6,675 bases of DNA from an uncultured Clostridia bacterium (GTDB lineage: Bacteria > Bacillota > Clostridia > Oscillospirales > Ruminococcaceae): positions 1 to 6,675 of the forward strand of contig CANQOJ010000126.1 of assembly GCA_947625455.1 (NCBI GenBank), in the 5' to 3' direction. The translations under genes and the position numbers were made by a program. The notes under the pieces were generated by a model. The model was given only the letters and a program-made list of their open reading frames with translations. It had not been told where the DNA came from and did not search any database. Shown one piece after another: positions 1 through 5,986 of this stretch. The stretch's first letter is position 1. Each line of letters begins with the position of its first letter.

Positions 1-458
1 GCTTTCTTTCCCGCGCCGCTGTATCCCGAAACCGCATGGCATACAACAGGGTAATCAGCTGGCATTATTCCGAGTTTTATAAGCGGATAGACCATTGAAA
101 TAAAACCGCTTGCGTAACAGCCGGGAACAACGGTTCTTTTGCTGTTCGTAATTTTATCCCTAAAATCTGCGCCAAGTTCGGGAAATCCGTACGCCCAGTC
201 GGGATTTATCCTGTGAGCGGTAGAAGCGTCAATTATCCTTACCTTGTCTCCCGCCATAGCAACAGCTTCTTTCGCCGCCGCGTCGGGCAGGCACAAAAAC
301 GTAAAATCCGCGGAGTTTATCATCTTTCTGCGCTCGTCATTGTCCTTGCGCTTGTCCTCGTCGATTTTCAGAAGTTCAATGTCGTTTCTGCCCTCAAATC
401 TTTCAAGGATTTTAAGTCCTGTTGTGCCGTCCTGTCCGTCAATATATACCTTAACCAT
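1..458 (-). CDS. argC: N-acetyl-gamma-glutamyl-phosphate reductase, type 2 (partial, 3' end outside window)
   Basis: ArgC reduces N-acetyl-glutamyl phosphate to the semialdehyde with NADPH, the third step of arginine (ornithine) synthesis, in the cytosol. I translated 152 complete residues from the ATG at 456-458. They begin MVKVYIDGQDGTTG, a glycine-rich nucleotide-binding start with the DGxxGTTG pattern of the short type 2 reductases (about 310 residues), rather than the longer type 1 enzymes. The active-site cysteine is Cys114 in PGCYASG, and a second family motif, SGYSGAGK, lies at residues 144-151 just before the window edge. About half the protein is therefore missing. The start codon lies inside the end of argH (8-bp overlap), and a GGAG sits 9 bases before the ATG, so translation is probably coupled to argH. 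No frameshift was seen in the visible part. The type 2 assignment rests on motif recall, not on an alignment. Confidence 0.93.
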   Translation of the reverse strand, partial: MVKVYIDGQDGTTGLKILERFEGRNDIELLKIDEDKRKDNDERRKMINSADFTFLCLPDAAAKEAVAMAGDKVRIIDASTAHRINPDWAYGFPELGADFRDKITNSKRTVVPGCYASGFISMVYPLIKLGIMPADYPVVCHAVSGYSGAGKK

Positions 459-1836
459 TGTTCAACTCTCCAAGTTTATTCTTTACCGATTTTATCTGCG
501 CTATAACGCTTTCGGGAGATGGACCGCCGAAAGATTTGCGCTCTTTGACGCAGGTTTCGAGGTTTATCGCGTCATAAACGTCTCTGTCGAAAAGTTCGCT
601 TGCTTTCTTGTATTCATCAAGCGGGAGTTCTTCAAGCGTTGTGTTCTTGCTTATGCACAGCGCCACAAGTCCGCCCGTAATCTTATATGCTGTCCTGAAC
701 GGCATTCCTTTCTTTACGAGATAATCCGCGCAGTCCGTAGCGTTTATAAAGCCCTTTGCGGCGGCTTTGCGCATATTATCGCGAAGAACGGTCATTGTCG
801 CAAGCATGGGCGTAAATGTTGAAATGCAGAGCTTTATGTTGTCAACAGCGTCAAAAATCGCTTCTTTGTCCTCCTGCATATCCTTATTGTATGCAAGCGG
901 CAGACCTTTCATCATAGTAAGCAAGGTCATATTGTCGCCGATAACCCTTGCCGTCTTTCCTCTGATAAGCTCGGTAACGTCGGGATTTTTCTTCTGCGGC
1001 ATTATGCTTGAGCCTGTTGAAAATGCGTCGTCAAGTTCAATGAACTTAAACTCCCAACTGCACCATAAAATTATTTCCTCGGAAAATCTCGACAGATGAA
1101 CCATGCAGATAGAAAGCGCACTCGCAAGTTCCATGCAGAAATCCCTGTCCGACACCCCGTCAAGCGAGTTTTCCATAGGTCCGTTCATTTCAAGCAGGGA
1201 AGAGGTTAGATATCTGTCAATGTTGTAGGTAGTACCCGCAAGCGCGCAGCTCCCCAGCGGATTTACGTTCATTCGCTTTTCCGTATCGTTTAGCCTGTCA
1301 ATATCTCTTAACAGCATCTGCGCATACGCCATAAGATGATGTCCGAAAGTTATAGGCTGAGCGCGCTGAAGATGAGTATAGCCCGGCATTATAGTATCGG
1401 CGTTTTCTTCTGCAAGCTTGCAGAGCGTTTCAATAAGATTTTCGAGAAGTTCTTTTATTTCCTTTATCTCGTCGCGCAGATAAAGCCTTATATCAAGCGC
1501 CACCTGGTCGTTTCTCGAACGCGAAGTATGAAGTCTTTTTCCCACGTCGCCAAGTCGTTTTGTAAGTTCCGCCTCGATAAACATGTGAATATCTTCCGCG
1601 TTAGGATCAAACGCAAGCTTTCCGCTGTCAATATCCGCTTTGATTTCCTTTAAGCCCCCGATTATTTCAAGGCTGTCGCTCATGCTTATAATGCCCTGTT
1701 TTCCGAGCATTTCAGCGTGAGCAATACTGCCCGCAATATCCTGGCTGTACATTCTCGCGTCAAAGGAAATAGACGAGTTGAAAGCATTTACGCCCTCGTC
1801 AACTTCTTTTGAAAATCTTCCTGCCCACATTGCCAT
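451..1836 (-). CDS. argH: Argininosuccinate lyase
   Basis: ArgH splits argininosuccinate into arginine and fumarate, the last step of arginine synthesis; the family works as a cytosolic homotetramer. The protein is 461 residues, normal for the family. It opens MAMWAGRFSKEVDEGVNAFN, the standard N-terminus. Conserved blocks are HTSRSRNDQVALD (103-115), PGYTHLQRAQPITFGHH (151-167, with catalytic His155) and the fumarase/lyase superfamily signature GSSIMPQKKNP (275-285), whose flexible loop carries the catalytic serine. I chose the ATG at 1836 because family homology begins there and AGGAG lies upstream. The frame is also open to a GTG at 1884, but the 16 extra residues do not look like ArgH and that codon lies inside a hairpin. 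The gene follows the unknown gene by 59 bp and overlaps argC by 8 bp. All key residues are present, so it should be active. Confidence 0.97.
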   Translation of the reverse strand: MAMWAGRFSKEVDEGVNAFNSSISFDARMYSQDIAGSIAHAEMLGKQGIISMSDSLEIIGGLKEIKADIDSGKLAFDPNAEDIHMFIEAELTKRLGDVGKRLHTSRSRNDQVALDIRLYLRDEIKEIKELLENLIETLCKLAEENADTIMPGYTHLQRAQPITFGHHLMAYAQMLLRDIDRLNDTEKRMNVNPLGSCALAGTTYNIDRYLTSSLLEMNGPMENSLDGVSDRDFCMELASALSICMVHLSRFSEEIILWCSWEFKFIELDDAFSTGSSIMPQKKNPDVTELIRGKTARVIGDNMTLLTMMKGLPLAYNKDMQEDKEAIFDAVDNIKLCISTFTPMLATMTVLRDNMRKAAAKGFINATDCADYLVKKGMPFRTAYKITGGLVALCISKNTTLEELPLDEYKKASELFDRDVYDAINLETCVKERKSFGGPSPESVIAQIKSVKNKLGELNNG

Positions 1837-1847
1837 AATAAAAGTTA

Positions 1848-1852
1848 CTCCT
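1848..1852 (-). promoter_or_regulatory. Ribosome binding site that fixes the argH start
   Basis: On the minus strand AGGAG lies 11 bases before the ATG at 1836. The spacing is slightly long but close to that of argG (9 bases). It supports this start over the in-frame GTG at 1884, which has no such site in front of it. The site directly follows the 3' arm of a possible hairpin. Confidence 0.7.
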
Positions 1853-1895
1853 ATCATATAAACAGCAAAGCGGTTTTTCACCACTTTGCATGATA
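1852..1895 (-). promoter_or_regulatory. Possible RNA hairpin in front of argH
   Basis: In the minus-strand transcript GCAAAGTGG (1889-1881) pairs with CCGCTTTGC (1873-1865) over 9 bp with one G-U pair and a 7-base loop TGAAAAA. Immediately outside it TATCAT (1895-1890) can pair with ATGATA (1857-1852), leaving a 7-base bulge TGTTTAT on the 3' side. The structure fills most of the 59-bp gap between the unknown gene and argH, starts right after the upstream stop codon, and ends against the AGGAG of argH. The tract after the inner stem is not a proper U-run, so a strong terminator is unlikely. An mRNA-stabilising or processing hairpin, or tuning of argH translation, fits better. The pairing is seen directly; the role is inferred. 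Confidence 0.45.
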
Positions 1896-2597
1896 TTAAA
1901 ACAGCTTTTCAAAAACTTCAAACGTTTCATCACCCATTTTGCGTACAGAACCCGAAAGCGACATGGTTGAAAAACGACCGTTTTTGTCAAGCTTCAGCGG
2001 TTTCAAAGACGATTTTGTGTTCCCGAAAAGCAAGGTTTTCGCCGTTTCAAGCGGTATCTCGCGCGGATATATCTCCGAACCGTGTTCACCGCTTGCCGCC
2101 TGTTCCGCACAGCAAGTCTTAGGTTCTTGTGTAAACAAATGAAAAGGTTCGGGAATTTCCCACTCGCGGTATTCGCGGGTTATATTATCGGGAATACGGT
2201 TTTCTTTCGGGTTTTCCATTCCGCTGTAGCGATAACTTATATACGTATTTTTCCCCGTAACAAACCCGTTGTCACGGCACACCGCGACAAACTCGCCGCG
2301 CGGTTCTCTCCAGTAATACGCCGTGCCCTCAGGGATAAGAGCGCTGTATGCTCTGCCAAGCTCGCGTATGGTATACTCAAACGCACACTCTATCTTCTCA
2401 ACGGGAAGCCTTGCCATAACCGCCAAAGTACCGTTTATAATCGTCACGGGGTAAATAATGTCGCCGACTTTAACCGATTTTATGTGAGGCATAATCGTGT
2501 GGTGACTGCCGTACACAACTTTCAAAGGACCTGTGTCGCCGGCTTTCTTGACCATTGACACATATTCCTTTGACCAGTAGACCATAAATCCGCTCAT
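1896..2597 (-). CDS. Unrecognised 233-residue protein encoded between argG and argH
   Basis: I do not recognise this protein. It is soluble-looking, with no signal peptide or membrane segment. Residues 1-100 look like a folded alpha/beta domain: MVYWSKEYV, GSHHTIMPHIKSVKVGDII (30-48), a strand-rich stretch PVTIINGTLAVMARLPVEKIE (50-70) and YTIRELGRAYSALIPEG. The VKVGDIIYPVT pattern faintly recalls PUA-like (EVE/ASCH) RNA-binding folds, but this is only an impression. A looser polar part (about 125-178, with CC at 162-163) precedes a C-terminal block ending SLSGSVRKMGDETFEVFEKLF. The ATG at 2597 shares one base with the argG stop (TAATG) and has only a weak GAGAG upstream, so it is probably translated by coupling to argG. 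The gene lies inside the argG-argH operon in the same style as its neighbours, and the frame is intact, so it is likely real and expressed with arginine synthesis. An alternative start is Met5. Confidence 0.85.
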   Translation of the reverse strand: MSGFMVYWSKEYVSMVKKAGDTGPLKVVYGSHHTIMPHIKSVKVGDIIYPVTIINGTLAVMARLPVEKIECAFEYTIRELGRAYSALIPEGTAYYWREPRGEFVAVCRDNGFVTGKNTYISYRYSGMENPKENRIPDNITREYREWEIPEPFHLFTQEPKTCCAEQAASGEHGSEIYPREIPLETAKTLLFGNTKSSLKPLKLDKNGRFSTMSLSGSVRKMGDETFEVFEKLF

Positions 2598-3823
2598 TAT
2601 TTTTTGTTTCTCTCAGCGTCAAGCAAAGCCTTTACCTTGATAGGCAGACCGAACAGGTTTATAAATCCTGCGCTGTCTTTCTGATTGTAAACATCATCTT
2701 CGCCGAAAGATGCAAAGTCCTCGCTGTAAAGAGTATAAGGCGAAGTAACGCCTGCGTTAATGATGTTGCCCTTGTAGAGTTTGAGTTTTACATCGCCCGT
2801 AACGGTTTCCTGCGTCTTGTCAACAAACGCGTCCATAGCCTCGCGCAAAGGAGTATACCACTGACCGTTGTAAACGATTTCCGCATATTTCTGCGCAAGA
2901 CCGTATTTATAGTGCTGTGTTTCCTTGTCAAGACAGATAGTTTCAAGAACCTCGTGCGCGTGGTAGAGGATAGTTCCTCCGGGAGTTTCGTAAACGCCTC
3001 TTGACTTCATTCCCACAAGTCTGTTTTCAACAACGTCAAACAATCCTATGCCGTTTTCTCCGCCTATCTTGTTAAGCGTTTTGATAAGCTTAACGCCGTC
3101 CATCTTCTCGCCGTTAAGCGCAACAGGAACGCCCTTTTCAAAATGAATAGTTATATAAGTGGGCTTGTCGGGGGCTTGTTCGGGAGAAACTCCGAGTTCA
3201 AGAAATCCCTCTTTGTTGTACTGCGGTTCGTTTGCGGGATCTTCAAGGTCAAGTCCCTCGTGAGAAAGATGCCACAGGTTCATATCCTTTGAGTAGTTGG
3301 TTTCGCGCGTAATCTTTATGGGAACATTATGCGCTTCTGCGTAGTCAATTTCCTGGTCGCGCGACCTGATGTCCCAGATTCTCCACGGCGCGATTATCTT
3401 CATTTCGGGAGCAAGCGCCTTTATCGTGAGTTCAAAGCGCACCTGGTCGTTGCCTTTTCCCGTACAGCCGTGGCAGATAGCGTCAGCGCCCTCTTTTTTC
3501 GCAATCTCAACAATTCTCTTAGCAATAGGAGGACGTGCAAATGACGTTCCGAGGAGATAGCCCTCGTATTTTGCTCCCGCTTTAAGAGTGGGGAATACAA
3601 AGTCGTTTACAAATTCGTCCTGAATATCCTCGATATAGAGTTTGGAAGCGCCCGTTTTCTTAGCGCGTTCTTCAAGACCTGTAAGTTCCGCGTCCTGACC
3701 AACGTTTCCTGCAACGCAGATAACCTCGCACCCCGGATAGGTTTCTTTAAGCCACGGGATAATGATTGACGTATCAAGTCCGCCCGAATATGCCAGAACT
3801 ACTTTTTTGATTTGCTCAGCCAT
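2597..3823 (-). CDS. argG: Argininosuccinate synthase
   Basis: ArgG joins citrulline and aspartate using ATP to give argininosuccinate, the second-last step of arginine synthesis, in the cytosol (homotetramer in the family). The protein is 408 residues, the usual length for the bacterial type. The N-terminal PP-loop AYSGGLDTS (residues 11-19) binds ATP. LGTSFARPPIAKR (91-103), HGCTGKGNDQVRFE (118-131, citrulline/aspartate binding) and YSKDMNLWHLSHEG (177-190) are intact family blocks. The C-terminal half carries GGENGIGLFDVVENRLVGMK. The ATG at 3823 is preceded by AAAGGAG with a 9-base gap, which fixes the start. It is the first gene of the leftward operon and lies about 35 bases downstream of a predicted promoter start. 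Nothing is missing. Its stop overlaps the start of the next gene by one base. Confidence 0.98.
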   Translation of the reverse strand: MAEQIKKVVLAYSGGLDTSIIIPWLKETYPGCEVICVAGNVGQDAELTGLEERAKKTGASKLYIEDIQDEFVNDFVFPTLKAGAKYEGYLLGTSFARPPIAKRIVEIAKKEGADAICHGCTGKGNDQVRFELTIKALAPEMKIIAPWRIWDIRSRDQEIDYAEAHNVPIKITRETNYSKDMNLWHLSHEGLDLEDPANEPQYNKEGFLELGVSPEQAPDKPTYITIHFEKGVPVALNGEKMDGVKLIKTLNKIGGENGIGLFDVVENRLVGMKSRGVYETPGGTILYHAHEVLETICLDKETQHYKYGLAQKYAEIVYNGQWYTPLREAMDAFVDKTQETVTGDVKLKLYKGNIINAGVTSPYTLYSEDFASFGEDDVYNQKDSAGFINLFGLPIKVKALLDAERNKK

Positions 3824-3864
3824 AATAAAAAACTCCTTTAACTAAAAAAATATTTACATTTTTA

Positions 3865-3893
3865 ATTTTACATATAACTATGTTGTTTGTCAA
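3865..3893 (-). promoter_or_regulatory. Predicted sigma-A promoter of the arg operon
   Basis: On the minus strand the -35 box is TTGACA (3893-3888, perfect consensus) and the -10 box is TAAAAT (3870-3865, one mismatch), with a 17-bp spacer. Transcription would start near 3858 and give a leader of about 35 bases, too short for a T-box or riboswitch. The spacer contains a small inverted repeat, ACATA-TAAC-TATGT (3870-3883), which could be part of an operator. Inferred from sequence alone. Confidence 0.75.
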
Positions 3894-3908
3894 GCGAAAA
3901 TATTCATT

Positions 3909-3929
3909 TTTGAGAATATTATTCACAAA
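3909..3929. promoter_or_regulatory. Near-palindrome, possible operator (ARG-box-like)
   Basis: The core TTGAGAATATTATTCACAA (3910-3928) is a near-perfect palindrome. With one flanking T-A pair, 9 of 10 base pairs match around a single central base. It lies about 15 bp upstream of the argG -35 box. It resembles arginine-repressor (ArgR/AhrC) boxes, which carry TGAAT/ATTCA half-sites, but the gap between GAAT and ATTC is 3 bases instead of the usual 4. It could therefore equally be a site for the divergent XRE regulator. A site for some dimeric regulator is likely; which one is open. Confidence 0.45.
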
Positions 3930-3941
3930 TCACAAAATATT

Positions 3942-3967
3942 TTCATAAAAACAACTATTTTTATGAA
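3942..3967. repeat. Perfect 10-bp inverted repeat in the divergent control region
   Basis: TTCATAAAAA (3942-3951) and TTTTTATGAA (3958-3967) are exact reverse complements separated by CAACTA. The repeat sits midway between the two divergent promoters. It is not behind a gene on either strand, so it is not a terminator of an annotated gene. A protein-binding site is the likeliest role, though AT-rich DNA yields such repeats by chance more often than usual. Confidence 0.4.
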
Positions 3968-3974
3968 TGCTATA

Positions 3975-3985
3975 GAATAAAATTC
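3975..3985. promoter_or_regulatory. Second GAAT-N3-ATTC palindrome, possible operator
   Basis: GAATAAAATTC repeats the GAAT-N3-ATTC layout of the palindrome centred at 3919, with the two centres 61 bp apart (close to six helical turns). It lies about 24 bp upstream of the -35 box of the rightward promoter. It also resembles one core of an ARG box, but again with a 3-base instead of a 4-base centre. The evidence is weak on its own and stronger as one of a pair. Confidence 0.3.
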
Positions 3986-3990
3986 AAAAA

Positions 3991-4026
3991 ATTATTCAAT
4001 TTTAGCGCTTGACAAAATTGAATTAT
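3991..4026. promoter_or_regulatory. Inverted-repeat operator candidate over the -35 box of the XRE gene
   Basis: ATTCAATTTT (3994-4003) and AAAATTGAAT (4014-4023) are perfect reverse complements separated by 10 bases. Allowing one mismatch the arms extend to 13 bp (3991-4003 and 4014-4026). The arm centres are 20 bp apart, about two helical turns, so two subunits could bind one face. The -35 box (4009-4014) lies between the arms and the right arm runs into the promoter spacer. Bound protein would therefore block RNA polymerase. This is the expected position for autorepression by the XRE protein encoded just downstream. The repeat is seen directly; the regulator is inferred. Confidence 0.6.
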
Positions 4027-4037
4027 GCTGTTATAAT
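4009..4037 (+). promoter_or_regulatory. Consensus extended -10 promoter of the XRE-peptidase operon
   Basis: TTGACA (4009-4014), a 17-bp spacer and TATAAT (4032-4037) match the housekeeping consensus at every base. TG one base before the -10 box (4029-4030) makes it an extended -10 promoter. Transcription should start near 4044, leaving a leader of about 26 bases with GGAGG at 4058-4062. Such a strong promoter is usually held down by a repressor, in keeping with the inverted repeat that covers it. Confidence 0.85.
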
Positions 4038-4069
4038 TATAATGAAAATATTTATTCGGAGGTTTTTAT

Positions 4070-4471
4070 ATGAAATTAGGCGAAAAACTTGAATACCTGC
4101 TTGCAAGAAAAGGGCTGAATAAAGCGGATTTTGCAAATACTGTCGGTGTTACAAACCGTGCGCTTTATTATTACATTTCGGGCGAACGTCTGCCGAGAAA
4201 GAAAGTGCTTAAGCAAATGGCGGAAGAACTCGGAGTTGAAGAAGAATTTCTTGCAAACGACAAGATTGAACTTGAACTTACATCTGACGAGAAGTTTATT
4301 AAAACACTTCTTGAAAGCGGAAAGACAAACGCGGGCGCGGTTAAGTTCCTCGAAGAAAGCAAAGGATTGTTCGCGGGAAATTCCATATCCAACGAGGACA
4401 AAGAGTTCCTTATAAATTGTCTTAACGAAATATATCTCGACAGCCGCAAAAAGGACGACAAAATAAAATAA
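4070..4471 (+). CDS. XRE-family helix-turn-helix transcriptional regulator (ImmR-like)
   Basis: This is a 133-residue DNA-binding repressor-type protein. Residues 4-62 form a Cro/cI-like helix-turn-helix domain: GEKLEYLLARKGLNKADFAN (helices 1-2), VGVTNRALYYYISGERLPRK (recognition helix and following turn), then VLKQMAEELGV. The C-terminal part (about 67-133) is charged and helical and may mediate dimerisation or be the target of the neighbouring peptidase. The ATG follows GGAGG by 7 bases, an excellent ribosome site. The stop shares one base with the start of the peptidase gene (TAATG). Its length and the pairing match the ImmR/ImmA arrangement of ICEBs1-type elements, where ImmR represses until ImmA cleaves it. 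It probably represses its own promoter through the inverted repeat at 3991-4026. Effects on argG, which shares the control region, are possible but unproven. Confidence 0.92.
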   Translation: MKLGEKLEYLLARKGLNKADFANTVGVTNRALYYYISGERLPRKKVLKQMAEELGVEEEFLANDKIELELTSDEKFIKTLLESGKTNAGAVKFLEESKGLFAGNSISNEDKEFLINCLNEIYLDSRKKDDKIK

Positions 4472-4968
4472 TGCGCAGCATCATTGAGCTTGCGAAAAAA
4501 ACAGCCGACAGATATGCCGGGGCAAACGCCATTGAAATTGCCGAAAATCTCGGCATAAAGGTATGGTTCAGAAAGCTTGGTTCTCTGAAAGGGTTTTATT
4601 TGTCCGAAAACGGTATAAAATACATAGTGATAAATGAAGCGCTTACGGACAGGATGAAAGAGGTTGTCTGCGCTCACGAGTTAGGTCATGCATTGCTTCA
4701 CAGCGAACTTTCTGCGGGCATGATGCGCGAAACCACGCTGTTTTTGAGCAACAACAAAACCGAGCGCGAGGCAAATCTGTTTGCGGCAAGCCTGCTTATC
4801 TCCGACAGCGAGATATTGTACGCACTTGAAAACGAAAACTCGCTAAGCGCGGTTTCCTCTGCGCTTGGTTACCCGTGCGAATTTATAGCCTATAAGATTA
4901 AGGCGTTAAACAGCGAGGGCTATAAATTCAATGTTTCGGAAATCAATGACGATTTTTTAAAGGAATGA
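4471..4968 (+). CDS. ImmA/IrrE-family zinc metallopeptidase
   Basis: A 165-residue protein with the ImmA/IrrE (DUF955-type) peptidase fold. The zinc motif HELGH (69-73) lies in VVCAHELGHALLHSE. The third ligand is probably Glu100 in TEREANLFAASLL, the usual ExEAN block one helix later. The N-terminal 60 residues (AIEIAENLGIKVWFRKLGSLKGFYL, IKYIVINEALT) are the typical entry to this domain, and no extra sensor domain is present. In ICEBs1 the homologue cleaves the partner repressor ImmR; radiation-resistance IrrE/PprI proteins act similarly on an XRE protein. Here the start codon overlaps the XRE stop and has only a distant AGGA, so translation is coupled, supporting a functional pair. What activates the peptidase is not visible. 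The aminopeptidase gene follows after 6 bp. Confidence 0.93.
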   Translation: MRSIIELAKKTADRYAGANAIEIAENLGIKVWFRKLGSLKGFYLSENGIKYIVINEALTDRMKEVVCAHELGHALLHSELSAGMMRETTLFLSNNKTEREANLFAASLLISDSEILYALENENSLSAVSSALGYPCEFIAYKIKALNSEGYKFNVSEINDDFLKE

Positions 4969-4974
4969 TTTGTA

Positions 4975-5985
4975 ATGGTCATCAAATCTGTTTTAAAAAC
5001 TCTTACAAGCGCTGTCGGCGTTTCGGGAGATGAATTTTCCGCGTCGGAAAAAGCGGCTCAAATTTTGAGAGAATACGCTGACGACGTGAGCATTGACGCT
5101 TTCGGAAATGTAACGGGGTATGTAAAATCGGGCAGGCAAAATGCGAAAACGCTCCTGCTTGACGCGCATATAGACCAGGTCGGGCTTATTGTAACGTTTA
5201 TTGACGAAAAAGGCTTTGTCGGAGTAGGCAAGTGCGGTTCTCCCGATTTAAGGACGCTTCTTGCCCAGTCGGTAGTGATACACGGCAAAAAAGACGTCTT
5301 GGGCGTTGTTTCAACTCTTCCTCCTCACGTTTCAAAGGACAAGTCCGCTCCCGAAATAGGCGATATTTTCATTGACGTCGGACTTTCAAAGGAAAAAGCC
5401 GAAGAGATTATCTCACAGGGCGACAGAGTTACGGTAAATTCTGATTTCCGCGAGTTGTCGGAAACTCAGATTTCCGCACCCGCAGTTGACGACAGAAGCG
5501 GGGTTTGCGCGGTATTGCTTGCGCTTGAAATGCTTAAAGGCAAAAAACTTGCGTATGATATTGCGGTTTGCTTTTCCTGCCGTGAGGAAACAGGCGAAAG
5601 CGGTGCGAAAATGAGCGGATTCAGGCTTAAACCCGACGAGGCGCTTGTCGTTGACGTTTCGTTTGGAAAAACTCCCGACAGCACCGCAAAAGACACCGCT
5701 GAAATAGGAAGCGGTGTTATGATAGGGTTTTCTGCTTCTCTTGATAAGGGTATGTCAAACAAGCTCTGCAAATTAGCCGAAAGCGCTGAAATTCCGTATA
5801 CTCGCGAGATAATGCCGTCATCTACGGGGACAAACGCTGACGCTTTGGGCGTTAGCGGTAAAGGAGTTAAATGCTGTACGCTGTCGCTGCCTATAAAGTA
5901 TATGCACACGGCTGTTGAAACCGTTGATATGCGCGATATTGAGGCAGCGGCAAGGCTTATCTGCGAATACGCAAAGGAGTGCTGA
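4975..5985 (+). CDS. M42-family metallo-aminopeptidase (TET/FrvX type)
   Basis: A 336-residue cytosolic aminopeptidase of family M42; relatives form dodecameric tetrahedral (TET) particles that trim short peptides with two zinc or cobalt ions. All expected metal and catalytic residues can be placed: His65 in DAHIDQVGL, the bridging Asp172 in VDDRSG, the catalytic pair Glu204-Glu205 in REETGESGA, Asp227 in VVDVSFG, and His311 in MHTAVETVDMRD. Length is normal. The ATG at 4975 follows AAAGGA by 10 bases and lies 6 bp after the peptidase stop, so it belongs to the XRE operon. Substrate preference (glutamyl, leucyl, lysyl) cannot be read from sequence. The motif wording differs from the more usual HMDEVG and QEEVG forms, and from its downstream paralogue, so the two copies have diverged for some time. 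Older annotations would call it an endoglucanase or cellulase, which is likely wrong. Confidence 0.93.
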   Translation: MVIKSVLKTLTSAVGVSGDEFSASEKAAQILREYADDVSIDAFGNVTGYVKSGRQNAKTLLLDAHIDQVGLIVTFIDEKGFVGVGKCGSPDLRTLLAQSVVIHGKKDVLGVVSTLPPHVSKDKSAPEIGDIFIDVGLSKEKAEEIISQGDRVTVNSDFRELSETQISAPAVDDRSGVCAVLLALEMLKGKKLAYDIAVCFSCREETGESGAKMSGFRLKPDEALVVDVSFGKTPDSTAKDTAEIGSGVMIGFSASLDKGMSNKLCKLAESAEIPYTREIMPSSTGTNADALGVSGKGVKCCTLSLPIKYMHTAVETVDMRDIEAAARLICEYAKEC

Positions 5986-5986
5986 G

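Noticed and set aside
244..822. Long plus-strand frame opposite argC/argH
   Set aside because: It is antisense to two clearly conserved genes, has no recognisable protein features and is a by-product of their codon use. The same applies to the plus-strand frame at 2082-2558 and the minus-strand frame at 5466-5909.
1837..1884. N-terminal extension of argH from an in-frame GTG at 1884
   Set aside because: ArgH homology begins at MAMWAGRF, the AGGAG site serves the ATG at 1836, and the GTG lies inside the hairpin.
1865..1889. Rho-independent terminator between the unknown gene and argH
   Set aside because: The stem is good, but the following bases (TGTTTATATG) are not a U-tract and the operon clearly continues into argH and argC.
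3824..3858. Arginine riboswitch, T-box or leader-peptide attenuator before argG
   Set aside because: The predicted leader is only about 35 bases, with no specifier structure or terminator and only an ATG-TAA start-stop.
3880..3948. 22-codon plus-strand reading frame (starting MLFVKRKYSF) in the intergenic region
   Set aside because: It has no ribosome site, runs antisense through the argG promoter, and its composition is that of AT-rich noncoding DNA.
4070..4968. Mobile element, phage immunity module or toxin-antitoxin pair
   Set aside because: The XRE and ImmA-like genes recall ICE/phage control, but there is no integrase, attachment repeat, toxin or phage gene, and codon use matches the neighbours.
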